Shown here piece by piece: positions 53,505 to 63,998 of a stretch of DNA of 64,000 nucleotides. The notes beneath the pieces were generated by a model. It did not search any database and was not told where the DNA came from. It saw nothing but the letters and a program-made list of their open reading frames with translations. Where the stretch lies: contig NZ_JAXHDD010000002.1 of the NCBI RefSeq assembly GCF_037072025.1, forward strand, positions 155,720 to 219,719. Direction: 5' to 3'. The stretch is from Pseudogracilibacillus sp037072025 (GTDB taxonomy: Bacteria > Bacillota > Bacilli > Bacillales > Amphibacillaceae). The translations under genes were made by a program, and so were the position numbers. Each line of letters starts with the position of its first letter. Position 1 is the stretch's first letter.

Positions 53505-56500
53505 TTACTGTTCTCTTCTATTTTTACGGTAGTATACTACAGTTATTCCAAGGGTTAACAATCCAATTCCAATTACAAGCATGTTAAACATATTCGATGC
53601 TGTACTAGGCAATTTACTTCCTTCAGTTGTGGAATCTGTGCTTTCTAATGTTCCTTTTGAAGGAGCTGCTGGTTTATCTTTTGAACCAATTGACGAATCT
53701 ACTGGTTCGTCTTTTTCGGCTATGAATGTATTTGTAATGGTAAAACCGTTAATTGTAGTTTCGTAGCCCTCAACAGCATCTTCAGTAATCGAGTAAACTA
53801 TTTCTTCACCAGCTTCATATTTGGGTAAGTTTCTGAAGCTGTATGCCCAATCGTCTGCTTCGGTTACTTCAATTGACTCAACTTGCTCACTATTTGCTAA
53901 TAGATTTACTGTAATTGATTCTGGACGTACGCCTTCTTGGTTATTTTCATCATCCCAAACTTTCTTTCCAGATACTTCTGTAACCTCAGGTGTGTAAGCA
54001 TTTGTGATGATGATGTTGCCGTGATTAGTATCATTCACTGAAGTTTCATATTCTGGTATATCTGTTAATTCAACTACTGAATATTCAATTGTTTCTCCTG
54101 CAGCTTTTTCATCTAATTCGACCCAAGTGTAAGTCCAGTCGTTTTCTGAAGACAGCTCTACAGGATCACCATACGCTTCTCCATCAGCAGTTAATTGTAC
54201 TTCAATACTTTCCGGACGAATTCCGTCTTGGTTATTGGCATCTTGCCAGTTTTTCGTTACTGTTACGCCCGTTTCTCCTGGAGTAAAGTGGTTGTTAATA
54301 TTATAACCATCTATTTCCTGTGTATAATCTTCTACTGTATTCTCTGTAACTGTATAAACAATTTCCTCACCATCTTTGTATTTTGGTAGGTTTGTGAAGC
54401 TATAATCCCAATTACTTTTTTCAGTTACCTCAAGAGAATTAACTAGTTCACCGTCAGCTAAAAGATTTATTGTAATTGATTTTGGACGAACACCGTCTTG
54501 GTTATCTGCATCATTCCATGTCTTTGTTCCAGTTACTTCTGTAATTTCCGGTGTGTAAGCATTTGTGATGATGATGTTGCCATGATCCGTATCATTCACA
54601 GTTGTTTCATATTCTGGTACATCTGTTAATTCAACTACTGAATATTCAATTGTTTCTCCTGCAGCTTTTTCATCTAATTCGTCCCAAGTGTAAGTCCAGT
54701 CGTTTTCTGAGGATAACTCTACAGGATCACCATACGCTTCTCCATCAGCGGTTAATTGTACTTCAATTGATTTTGGACGTTTACCATCTTGGTTATTTAC
54801 ATCATCCCATTGTTTCGTTGCCGTTATAGCTGTTTGTCCTGGTGTATATGCATTTGTAATATCAAAGCCTTCGACCGTTTGTGAATAGTCTTTTACAGAG
54901 TTTTCTGTAACTGTGTAAACAATCTCTTCTCCAGCTTTAAATTTTGGCATGTTAGTGAAGCTGTATTTCCAGTCATCTGCTTCGGTTGCTTTAATTGATT
55001 GAACGTGCTCACCATCTGCTAAAAGATTAACAATAATCGAGTCCGGGCGAATCCCCTCTTGATTATCGGCATCATCCCAAATTTTCATACCATTAATCTC
55101 AATTTCTTCAGGTGTATAAGCATTTGTAATGTTAAACCCATCAATTATAGTTTCGTAATCTTCTACATGATCCTCTGTAATTGAGTAAATTATTTCTTCT
55201 CCAGCTTCGAATTTTGGCAGATTTGAGAAGCTATAATTCCAATTATCTGCTTCGGTTACTTCCGATGACTCGACAAATTCATCATTCGCAAAAAGGTTAA
55301 CTGTAATTGACTCTGGACGGATGCCATCTTGGTTATCGGCATCATTCCAAATTTTTGTTCCAGATACTTCTGTAACCTCAGGTGTGTAAGCATTTGTGAT
55401 GATGATGTTGCCATGGTCTGTATCATTCACTGAAGTTTCATATTTTGGTACATCTGTTAATTCAATTACAGAATATTCAATTGCTTCTCCTGCTGCTTTT
55501 TCATCTAATTCGTCCCAAGTGTAAGTCCAGTTGTTTTCTGAAGATAGCTCTACTGGATCACCATAGGCTTCGCCATCAGCGGTTAATTGTACTTCAATGC
55601 TTCCTGGACGGATGCCATCTTGGTTAATCGCGTCATCCCAGTGTTTCGTTACCGTTGCACTTGTCTTTCCCGGCTTGTGGTGATTGATAATATCTGTACC
55701 ATCAATTTCCGTTGTATATTCCTCTACCGAGTTCTCAGTAACGGTATATACAATTTCTTCACCGGCATTATATTTCGGTAAATCTGTGAAACTGTACTTC
55801 CAATTGTTTTCTGCAGTTACTTTAACAGAATCAACTTCCTTACCATCTGCTAAAAGATTTACCGTAATAGAAGTTGGACGTACACCGTCTTGATCATTTG
55901 CGTCTTCCCATGTTTTCGCTCCGGAAACTTCCGTTGTTTCTGGTGTGTAGCTATTGGTGATGTTGAATCCTTCAATTGTAGTTTCATAGTTTTCTATCGG
56001 ATCTTCTGTAACCGTGTATTCAATCTCAGCACCATTTGCAAATTTCGGTAGGTCTGTAAAACTGTATCGCCAATTATTCTCTGCTGTAACTTCTGTTGTA
56101 TCAACTTGCTCACCATTTGCTAGTATATTTACAGTGATGGAATCTGGACGTTTATGATCTTGGTCATCAGCATCATCCCATGTTTTTGCTCCAGAAACCT
56201 CAGTTACCTCAGGTGTGTAGCTGTTTGTGATGATAATGTTACCATGATCTTCATCATTCACTGAAACTTCATATCCGTCTAGTTCTGTTATTTCTTTTAC
56301 GGAATACTTGATTGGTTCTCCATCACTATTTAATGGTAGCTCTGACCAGGTGTGGGTCCAATCATTTTCTTGCGTTAACTCGATTGGTTCACCAAATGAT
56401 TCACCATCTGCCGTTAATTGTACTTGAATGTTTTCAGGACGCTTACCATCCTGGTTATTCGCATCATCCCAATGCTTCGTCACAGTGATTACTGTTTCTT

Positions 56501-59500
56501 CTGGTGTGTAACTGTTCGTAATAGTATAGCCGTCAATTTCTTGAGAGTAATCTTCTACTGTACTCTCTGTAACGGTGTAGGTAATTTCTTTTCCAGCTTT
56601 AAATTTTGACAAATCTGTAAAACTGTACTTCCAATTGTCTTCTTCTGTTACTTCAACAGAATCAATTTGCTTACCATTTGCTAAAAGATTTACCGTAATA
56701 GTTTCTGGGCGTTTACCATCTTGGTTATCGGCGTCATCCCATTTTTTTGTGCCTTCTACATTAATTAATACCGGTGCATGGGTATTTGTAAGCTTGAAAT
56801 CATATGGATTATCTTCATTAACTTCTACTTCACTTTCATAACCCTTAACAGCTACTTCCTCGATTGTGTAGGTGATTTCATTCCCTGCACGGTCTGTTGC
56901 TGGTAATTCAGTGAATGCACCTTCCCAGCCGTTTTCTGCACTTAGAGTTAATCCAAGATCTGTTTCCTCATTATTTGCAAGTAGTTTCACTGTGATAGAT
57001 TCTGGACGCAAGCCGTCTTGGTTATTTGCATCTATCCATTCTTTATTCACAGAGACAGTTACTTGTTCAATCTTATATTCGTTTGTAACAGTTAAGCCAT
57101 CTTCTGATATGGTCTTCTCAAAATTATCTGGAACCTGAACTTCATCAACCGTGTAATCATATACCTTTCCATCAATATCTGTTACATCTAAATCAGTCCA
57201 AGTATATTTTGTTTCTCCATCTTCTAAAGTAACAGGTTCACCATAGGCTTCCCCATCTCTATATAATTGAAGCTGGATAGAATCTGGTCTAATGGATTCT
57301 CCACCTTTCCATATTTTGGTTCCGGTTATGTCTGCTTTTTCCTTCGTATTCTTAAAATCTACTTCAAAAACTTTTTCGTTTTTACCATATGGTTCATCCA
57401 CGTTAATTTCCATCTCTTCATCTGATAAAACATATCCATTTGGTGACTCCACCTCTATGAGATAATAGGTTCTAAGAGGTAAGTTACCAATTTCCAGAAC
57501 ACCATTTTCTGTAGTGAATTCATCTCCAAACTGGACTCTTTCGCCATTTAGGTCAAACTCAAGGATAAAGGTAGCTTCATTATTTGCAATTACTTCTTCT
57601 TCCTCAGAGTCTACCTTTGTAACCACGATTGCTCCTCTTTTTGGGTTGAATTCTCCGCCTACCCAAGAAAATTCTCTTGCACTTATACGTTCAGATTCAA
57701 CCGTTTTTTCATCGATGCCAGTTCCTTTAAAGCTAACAGTATTGTTAACTTCACCATCTGTTTCTGTTACAACAACTGTGTAGTTTAACACTAAAGTCTC
57801 TTCAAGATCATCTAATAATTTGATTTCTAATATGGTCTCGTCATTCTCATTTACGGTTACTTTATGAGAGTAATCTTCGTCTTCTACTAAAGTGGATCCA
57901 CTCAATTTCTTAATTTTTAGACTATCTTCAACGAAAACTAATCCAGGACTTATCGTATCTGTAATGATCACATCCCGCAAGATAGTAGATAGACCTTCAT
58001 TCACTGTAACTTGCCAGTCAATTTCCTCTCCAGTGAAAACTTGATTACTATCTAGTCCAATCGTTCCTTTTTCTAGGAATCGATTATGTTTGTCATAATT
58101 AACTGTTCCTGAGTAAGAATATTCATCTTCGCCAACTTTAACGGTTGCGTTGTTTGTGTATTTTGGTTGCGAAATATTTGGAACTGTTGTTGTAAATTCG
58201 ATGACATATCTTTCTTTTACTTCAAAATTATCATTAAATGTTAAAGTGAACTCATCACCTTCAACGGTAACTGTATAGTCATCTATCTCAGGTCCTGTAA
58301 TGTTTGTTTCACCATTAGCAGCTACCTCATAGACTGATACTTTGATACTGTCTGGATCAATCGTTCCTTCATAAGCCAATGTATCTGTAATGACAACACC
58401 CGATCCAAGGTTTTGCTTTTGGTAGTTCGTATATAGCTGCCAAGCAATTTTTCTTTCTGAACCACTTTCCCAGCCATTAACTATATTTCCTTTACTGTCT
58501 TTGCGGACACGTTGGCCTTCTTTTTTACCACTGTTCCAAGAATCTTCTCTCACTGTTGTTTGTGCATCTCTCTCTACTGTAAAATCATTATTATTTACAG
58601 TTTTTCCGATAAATGTAGCTTGGTTTTTATAAATTCTCGCTTGGTTTTCTTCACCTATATGCGGATCTGGATTATGACCTTCAACTTCTAATTGTGGATC
58701 ATATGACGTTTTATACGTTATATTAACCTGAGCATTTAACGGTAAGCTATCTCCAGTAAATTCAAGTATAAATCCTTTGTGATAGCCAGTCTCTTCCCCC
58801 TCTGTATTTGGGGATAAAGTATAATCTATACCTTCTTTAAGAGTTTGATTTCCAATGGTTACTTTTAGTGTTTCCGGTAACAGTATCAATCCTTTGTTAG
58901 GAAAGGTGTCAACTATTTTTAGTTCAGCTATATTTTCTCTTATTGGATTAACTGTAAGATTCCAATCAATAGTTTTCTCATTATAATCTATCCCACTAAA
59001 TTTTTTGGCAAAGCTATTTGCTGGGGGCGTTATTTCATGATTATCACCGGGCGTACCTTCACCGATCCCATCACCTTCCATAAAAGCGGCGTTGTCAAAA
59101 TTATCGATCTTAAAGTCTTCAATTTCAGTTGTATAGGTAATTTTAATATGTTTGTCACCGATATTTCCTAAGTCGATTCTAACTTTCTGTTTTCCATCAT
59201 CTGCATCTGAAATTGTTATACTTTCAGCTGTAATTTCATTTCCTTCTTCATCTTTTATAAGAATATCATCTTTAGAAATGCTCAATCCTTCTGGAATCAA
59301 ATCGGTTACGACAACATTATTTACTGGATGTTTCGCTTTATTAACATCAATCGTCCAAGTAAGTGTTTTATTGTCATAATCTACATTGGAGGTTCCTGAT
59401 TTTTCAAGGAGTGACTGTCTCGAATACTCTACCTTCGCATCATCTTCCCCTATTTTCATTTCTCCATCGTATAATTCAGTGTGATTCGTAAATTCATTAT

Positions 59501-61292
59501 CAAGTTGATAATCCCCATCATTAACTTTTGACCAATCGATATTTGTGCTAAATGTAATTTGATAAATTGTATCAGATCCTACTTGACCTAAATTGATTGG
59601 GAACTTCTCAGCACTTCTTTCTTCTATCCAATTCCAATTACTATTAAACTTATGAATTTTAATAGAACCTTCTACTAAACTCAATTCATCTGGTAGATTA
59701 TCTTCCACAATCGCCTCATCAATTTCTCCACCAGATTCATTTACCACTATAGTCCAGTCTATTTGTCCAGTTTTATTATTATATACTCCACTTTTTTTAA
59801 TCGGATTGCTTCGTTCAAATCCATCTACAGTTGCCTCTGCAGGTAATTTTGCACCTTCATAAGTGAACAATGCATCATTTGTAAAGCTATCAATCGTATA
59901 ATCCTCTATAGACGTTGTATATTGAATTCTATAACCTTTGAATGGTTCGATATTTTCAAATTCAATATGAAATTCATTTCCATCCACCTGTGGCTCTATA
60001 TTAACTGTGTTTCCAAGATGTTTATCTCCATTAATTCCGACAGATAATTCGTTAACAATAAAATCTCTTGGCTCTCCTAAGCCTTCTGGAAGGATGTCTT
60101 TCAAGGTTGCGTCAGTAATTGGTTCCGCATTATCGTTCATCACATCGATCGTCCAAATGATTTCTCTTGCATTTAGATCTCTATCAGGATGACCTTCTTT
60201 GGAGATTCTGCTGATATCTTTAGCTGGTTTTGCAATGACCGTAAGTGTTTTATCACTTTTATCATTAAAATGGATCTCTTGTACTATATTTTCTTGGAAT
60301 TTTTCTAAATTAAATTGTAAATTTAACCCTACAAGTCCATTTTGAACAGCGCCATCTTCAACGTTTTCATTAAAGACAAATCTAAGTTCGCCATCAATAA
60401 TACTATACTCTCCAACATTTACACCGTCAGTTATTATTGGTTGATTTGTTATATTAATCTGTTTGAATATGTCTGGCAGTTGTATAGATGCCGTGTCGTC
60501 AGCCTTTGCATCAAGTCCTTCTGTATCCCAAACATATTTTAATTGGACCACAGTACCATCCTTTATTTCAATTATAGCACCGTCTTCGATCTCTTCACCG
60601 TTAAGAGTGAAACTATCGAATGTAAATATATTTCCTAAATCCTTCCCTTCAAACGTTTCTATTTCTGAGGCATCAGAAGTTGTAATGTCTTCCTCTTGCG
60701 CATTGCCTTCTTCAACTACTTCTTCATCAGAACTAGTACTCTCTTTTTCTGTCGCTCCTTCTTTAGCAGTAGTTTCAGAATCCTCTAGTTCTTTTGTATC
60801 CTCGGTTGTAGTTAGTGTATCAGCTTCTTCTTCGGCTTGCTTTTCTTTTTCATCTTCCTGATTGTCATTGGCAACAACAACTTCTACCTCAAACGTTCCC
60901 TTCGCGTCTTCATGTTTCTCAGCCGCTTCATTAAAACTAACGGTTACGGTGTTGCCGGCTGTACGGTATTCACCAATTTTCGTATCACCAGCCTTCAGCT
61001 CACCATGCTGTTCGGTTTCAATCACTAAACTTGTTGGTAATTTTCGTGATTCAGTATCTCCTGATGTAATATCTTTCCCTTCAATAGACCAGTCAATTTT
61101 CACATGGACTATTGAATCTTCATCCGCTTCTTTCACGTCAACTTCGTGGCCATCTTCATCTGTAATTAACATATTGGTAAATATACTCTTCTCATTTCCC
61201 TCTGCTTTGGTTTGTACAGGAACCAGCAACCCATTTGAGGCTGTCTGAAACAACAAAAGAAAAATAAATAATATACTTAATCTTTTATCCAC
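53505..61292 (-). CDS. Giant cell-wall-anchored Cna-B repeat surface protein
   Basis: A 2,595-aa protein. GTG 61292 is favoured (AAAGGAG 7 bases upstream). A signal peptide (SILFIFLLLFQTASNGLLVP) is followed by two beta-rich domains split by an acidic Thr/Ser/Glu linker (about 150-215), about six adhesin-fold repeats (motif W-T-I-D-V ... V-T-D-x-I-P-E-G), one SpaA-like domain and 13 Cna-B repeats. Each Cna-B repeat has K-x-W-x-D ... N-Q-D-G-x-R-P ... Y-T-V-x-E ... I-T-N, the residues expected for Lys-Asn isopeptide bonds. It ends with LPSTA at 2561-2565, a hydrophobic helix and a RRE tail, the pattern of sortase substrates. It probably forms a long protease-resistant stalk for adhesion. Confidence 0.93.
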   Translation of the reverse strand: MDKRLSILFIFLLLFQTASNGLLVPVQTKAEGNEKSIFTNMLITDEDGHEVDVKEADEDSIVHVKIDWSIEGKDITSGDTESRKLPTSLVIETEQHGELKAGDTKIGEYRTAGNTVTVSFNEAAEKHEDAKGTFEVEVVVANDNQEDEKEKQAEEEADTLTTTEDTKELEDSETTAKEGATEKESTSSDEEVVEEGNAQEEDITTSDASEIETFEGKDLGNIFTFDSFTLNGEEIEDGAIIEIKDGTVVQLKYVWDTEGLDAKADDTASIQLPDIFKQINITNQPIITDGVNVGEYSIIDGELRFVFNENVEDGAVQNGLVGLNLQFNLEKFQENIVQEIHFNDKSDKTLTVIAKPAKDISRISKEGHPDRDLNAREIIWTIDVMNDNAEPITDATLKDILPEGLGEPRDFIVNELSVGINGDKHLGNTVNIEPQVDGNEFHIEFENIEPFKGYRIQYTTSIEDYTIDSFTNDALFTYEGAKLPAEATVDGFERSNPIKKSGVYNNKTGQIDWTIVVNESGGEIDEAIVEDNLPDELSLVEGSIKIHKFNSNWNWIEERSAEKFPINLGQVGSDTIYQITFSTNIDWSKVNDGDYQLDNEFTNHTELYDGEMKIGEDDAKVEYSRQSLLEKSGTSNVDYDNKTLTWTIDVNKAKHPVNNVVVTDLIPEGLSISKDDILIKDEEGNEITAESITISDADDGKQKVRIDLGNIGDKHIKITYTTEIEDFKIDNFDNAAFMEGDGIGEGTPGDNHEITPPANSFAKKFSGIDYNEKTIDWNLTVNPIRENIAELKIVDTFPNKGLILLPETLKVTIGNQTLKEGIDYTLSPNTEGEETGYHKGFILEFTGDSLPLNAQVNITYKTSYDPQLEVEGHNPDPHIGEENQARIYKNQATFIGKTVNNNDFTVERDAQTTVREDSWNSGKKEGQRVRKDSKGNIVNGWESGSERKIAWQLYTNYQKQNLGSGVVITDTLAYEGTIDPDSIKVSVYEVAANGETNITGPEIDDYTVTVEGDEFTLTFNDNFEVKERYVIEFTTTVPNISQPKYTNNATVKVGEDEYSYSGTVNYDKHNRFLEKGTIGLDSNQVFTGEEIDWQVTVNEGLSTILRDVIITDTISPGLVFVEDSLKIKKLSGSTLVEDEDYSHKVTVNENDETILEIKLLDDLEETLVLNYTVVVTETDGEVNNTVSFKGTGIDEKTVESERISAREFSWVGGEFNPKRGAIVVTKVDSEEEEVIANNEATFILEFDLNGERVQFGDEFTTENGVLEIGNLPLRTYYLIEVESPNGYVLSDEEMEINVDEPYGKNEKVFEVDFKNTKEKADITGTKIWKGGESIRPDSIQLQLYRDGEAYGEPVTLEDGETKYTWTDLDVTDIDGKVYDYTVDEVQVPDNFEKTISEDGLTVTNEYKIEQVTVSVNKEWIDANNQDGLRPESITVKLLANNEETDLGLTLSAENGWEGAFTELPATDRAGNEITYTIEEVAVKGYESEVEVNEDNPYDFKLTNTHAPVLINVEGTKKWDDADNQDGKRPETITVNLLANGKQIDSVEVTEEDNWKYSFTDLSKFKAGKEITYTVTESTVEDYSQEIDGYTITNSYTPEETVITVTKHWDDANNQDGKRPENIQVQLTADGESFGEPIELTQENDWTHTWSELPLNSDGEPIKYSVKEITELDGYEVSVNDEDHGNIIITNSYTPEVTEVSGAKTWDDADDQDHKRPDSITVNILANGEQVDTTEVTAENNWRYSFTDLPKFANGAEIEYTVTEDPIENYETTIEGFNITNSYTPETTEVSGAKTWEDANDQDGVRPTSITVNLLADGKEVDSVKVTAENNWKYSFTDLPKYNAGEEIVYTVTENSVEEYTTEIDGTDIINHHKPGKTSATVTKHWDDAINQDGIRPGSIEVQLTADGEAYGDPVELSSENNWTYTWDELDEKAAGEAIEYSVIELTDVPKYETSVNDTDHGNIIITNAYTPEVTEVSGTKIWNDADNQDGIRPESITVNLFANDEFVESSEVTEADNWNYSFSNLPKFEAGEEIIYSITEDHVEDYETIIDGFNITNAYTPEEIEINGMKIWDDADNQEGIRPDSIIVNLLADGEHVQSIKATEADDWKYSFTNMPKFKAGEEIVYTVTENSVKDYSQTVEGFDITNAYTPGQTAITATKQWDDVNNQDGKRPKSIEVQLTADGEAYGDPVELSSENDWTYTWDELDEKAAGETIEYSVVELTDVPEYETTVNDTDHGNIIITNAYTPEITEVTGTKTWNDADNQDGVRPKSITINLLADGELVNSLEVTEKSNWDYSFTNLPKYKDGEEIVYTVTENTVEDYTQEIDGYNINNHFTPGETGVTVTKNWQDANNQDGIRPESIEVQLTADGEAYGDPVELSSENDWTYTWVELDEKAAGETIEYSVVELTDIPEYETSVNDTNHGNIIITNAYTPEVTEVSGKKVWDDENNQEGVRPESITVNLLANSEQVESIEVTEADDWAYSFRNLPKYEAGEEIVYSITEDAVEGYETTINGFTITNTFIAEKDEPVDSSIGSKDKPAAPSKGTLESTDSTTEGSKLPSTASNMFNMLVIGIGLLTLGITVVYYRKNRREQ

Positions 61293-61683
61293 CAAAATAC
61301 TCCTTTCATTATTAATTTTCCACTTTGTGGATAATCAATCCATTAAGGAATTATAGAGTGGGTATATATACATAATCTATACTAATATTTATTGAATAAT
61401 CCTAAATAATAGATTTGCAGGGATAAAAGACCTAAAGTAAGCGGGTTCAAATGAAAAATGGATGGAAAAATTTTAATCATGTTCATATTTTGTTAAATAT
61501 ATATTTCGCTTTTCTATTTCTACCCTTAGTAAGGCAATGAACGATTGCTGAAGATTTAATTTAAGAGCACGTTACTATGACTTAATTAAGAGTGAATCAG
61601 ATAGATCCAAAAAAGAGAGGGCGTTTTTATCTGTTGGGACTTTATCCATGGGAGACCTCCTTTTCAACTAGTTGTAATTCTGT

Positions 61684-61735
61684 AAAAAGTAATAAAAGAT
61701 GCAAAAAGTAACAATTATTAGTAAAATATTAGTAA
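61684..61735. promoter_or_regulatory. Direct repeats upstream of the response regulator
   Basis: ATTAGTAA occurs at 61717-61724 and 61728-61735 (11-bp period) and AAAAAGTAA at 61684-61692 and 61703-61711. Direct repeats one helical turn apart are typical of SARP-type regulator sites (family knowledge), so this could be the response regulator's own site. The rest of the 645-bp gap between the two divergent genes shows no gene. Confidence 0.45.
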
Positions 61736-61937
61736 CTTTGCATACATATTTTTTTAGGAAATGCTGTGTTATGATAAAAATCATTTAATTTGCGGCTAAG
61801 ATCATTCTATGAGATGGAAATAAACAATTTCTATACATAGGTAAGGTAATGACAAAAAGAGAGAGTGAATTAGACTAGTATTCTGAATAAGATGAATGTG
61901 CTAGCAGACTAACGAATTAGCTGAAGGGGAATATTAA

Positions 61938-63041
61938 ATGAAAATTATCTTAGTAGATGACGAGGCACTTGCATTGGAATTTCTTGAGCTTCAAATTAAC
62001 AAAATAATGGATGCTGAAATAACAAAATTCACCTATTTGGATCCTAAAGAGCATAAGAAGGTGATTCAGGATTCCGATCTAGTATTTTTAGATATTGAAA
62101 TGCCTGGTAGAAACGGGCTCGAATTAGCAGATAAGATTGTTGAGACTAATCCTCATCTTCAAATTGTATTCATAACAGCTTTTAATGAGTATGCTGTGGA
62201 GGCATTTGAATTGAATGCGCTGGATTATATTCTGAAGCCAGTTCAAGTAGCGCGTTTAGAAAAAACGTTTGAGCGACTGGACATTCGTAAGATACTAAAG
62301 ACAGATCCTACTTCCGGTACTTTGCAGATAAGTGTATGTGGAAACTTAACTTTTAAACAAGATGGAAATAGTAAATTCATAAAGTGGAGAACAGCGAAAG
62401 CGCGAGAGATATTTCTTTTTTTACTACACCATTCTGGTATGATGGTTCGGAAATCGGAATTAGTGGAAATACATTGGCCAGATCTTGAATTAGAACGAGC
62501 TTTTTCGCAGCTATATACAACCGTGTACAATATACGGAAAACATTGAATGCATTCGGCAATCATTTGACGGTAAAAAGTGTTCAAGATGGCTACATTTTA
62601 ATTTTGAAAAATGTTATTGTAGATATTGTCAAATGGGAAGAAGAAATAACGAATGCTCCACCGATTCATATTGAAACAATTGATATATATGAAAAAATAA
62701 TGGAATTATATACAGATGCATATTTAAATAACTATGATTATTTATGGGCGGAGTCTATACGATATCGTTTGGAACAATTATGGGTGAAAGTTGCTAATAG
62801 AATAGGGAATTGTTATGAAAAGAATAATTGCTTGGAAGAAGCGGTGAAGTGGTATGTTAAAATATGCAATTTGAAACCAGAAGACGAACGTGCAAACTTT
62901 TCTTTAATGAAAATGTATGCGAAATTAGAATATGGATTATTAGTAAATTACCAATACACACAGTTAGAAAAGGCGCTAAAAGAACTGGATATAGATATTA
63001 ACCCTGACATTAAGAAATGGTATATTGATTGGAAGAAGTAA
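61938..63041 (+). CDS. Response regulator with SARP/BTAD-type output domain
   Basis: A 367-aa regulator; AAGGGGA precedes the ATG. The receiver (1-120) has the acidic pair Asp7-Asp8, phospho-acceptor Asp52 (FLDIEMPGRNG), Thr in FITAFN and Lys in ILKPV. After a linker comes a winged helix (about 130-220, KAREIFLFLLHHSGMMVRKS, LYTTVYNIRKTL) and a helical BTAD-type domain (about 225-350). This is the REC-SARP layout seen in some Bacillales. It lies divergent from the giant surface protein, while the double kinase is convergent with that gene on the other side, so it is probably the kinase's partner and regulator of the surface protein. Confidence 0.87.
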   Translation: MKIILVDDEALALEFLELQINKIMDAEITKFTYLDPKEHKKVIQDSDLVFLDIEMPGRNGLELADKIVETNPHLQIVFITAFNEYAVEAFELNALDYILKPVQVARLEKTFERLDIRKILKTDPTSGTLQISVCGNLTFKQDGNSKFIKWRTAKAREIFLFLLHHSGMMVRKSELVEIHWPDLELERAFSQLYTTVYNIRKTLNAFGNHLTVKSVQDGYILILKNVIVDIVKWEEEITNAPPIHIETIDIYEKIMELYTDAYLNNYDYLWAESIRYRLEQLWVKVANRIGNCYEKNNCLEEAVKWYVKICNLKPEDERANFSLMKMYAKLEYGLLVNYQYTQLEKALKELDIDINPDIKKWYIDWKK

Positions 63042-63044
63042 AAA

Positions 63045-63074
63045 AGCAAAAGATCATTTTTATTGACTTTTGCT
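63045..63074. terminator. Weak hairpin at convergent gene ends
   Basis: AGCAAAAG pairs with CTTTTGCT around a 14-base loop between the response regulator and rarD-type stops; moderate stem with flanking A/T runs. Confidence 0.45.
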
Positions 63075-63998
63075 AACTGTTTTTTGTCGTTTTGTTTCCT
63101 TATTCCTTTTATGTTGCAAGGAGGATGAGCTCATATACAACATTAAAGAAATCCAGATGAGTGAAAATGTAAATAAATGTGCAGAAGTGAATGCTTCCCC
63201 ATTTAAAAACACACCAATAAACAACATAATTGTTGGAGCGATGTATTGCAAAAATCCTACCATTGACAATGGAATAAATTGCACAGAACTACCAAAAAGC
63301 ATTAACGGAATGGCGGTAGCAATCCCTGCAGCCATTAATAATAGGTTGATACTAACTGAACCTGCGCCATTTACAAAGCCTAAATTTCCCCCAAGCATTA
63401 TGAGTAAGTAAAGAAGTGCAATGGGAGTCACAATAAGTGTTTCGATAGCTAAACTAAATGTTGAACTAATATGCACAACTTTTTTTAACAAACCGTAAAC
63501 AGCAAAAGTTATCGCCAAAGCAAGTGAAGTCCAAGGGAAGACACCATAACTTATCGTTAAATAAAGCACTCCGATACCAGCTAAAATAAATGATATTATT
63601 TGGGCAGGAGATAGTTTTTCCTTTAAAAATAAAACACCAAGTAAAACACTCATTAATGGATTGATATAGTAACCGAGACTAGCCTGAACGACACGTTCCG
63701 CTTGGACAGCCCAAATGAAGATGAGCCAGTTAGCGCTGATAATTATGGAAGCAGAAGAAATAATAAGTAAAGTTCTTTTATGATGTAGAATTTTTTTAAA
63801 TTCTTTCATAAACGTCGTCAATTGTTTTGTAACAGCAATGAAAATTATCATAAAAACAAACGACCAAATAATACGATGAGCAAGCACTACATCTGCACTC
63901 GCTCTTTCTAGAAACTTCCAATAGATTGGGAGGAACCCCCAGATCACATAAGCACAAACTCCATAAAATATCCCTTTTTTCATATTTTGTTCTTGCAT
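63060..63998 (-). CDS. RarD-type EamA/DMT transporter
   Basis: A 312-aa membrane protein with ten predicted helices. MKKGIFYGVCAYVIWGFLPI and ASADVVLAHRIIWSF at the N-terminus, plus QASLGYYINPLMSVLLGVLF, match RarD (chloramphenicol-sensitive protein) of the drug/metabolite transporter group. The start at the very end of the window (63998) or the internal ATG at 63983 are both possible; the ribosome binding site lies beyond the edge. The substrate is unknown. The C-terminus is cytosolic and basic. Confidence 0.85.
   Translation of the reverse strand: MQEQNMKKGIFYGVCAYVIWGFLPIYWKFLERASADVVLAHRIIWSFVFMIIFIAVTKQLTTFMKEFKKILHHKRTLLIISSASIIISANWLIFIWAVQAERVVQASLGYYINPLMSVLLGVLFLKEKLSPAQIISFILAGIGVLYLTISYGVFPWTSLALAITFAVYGLLKKVVHISSTFSLAIETLIVTPIALLYLLIMLGGNLGFVNGAGSVSINLLLMAAGIATAIPLMLFGSSVQFIPLSMVGFLQYIAPTIMLFIGVFLNGEAFTSAHLFTFSLIWISLMLYMSSSSLQHKRNKETKRQKTVSKSQ

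Noticed and set aside
54089..60861. Many plus-strand ORFs opposite the surface protein
   Set aside because: Antisense shadows of the repeats, recurring with the repeat period and lacking ribosome binding sites.
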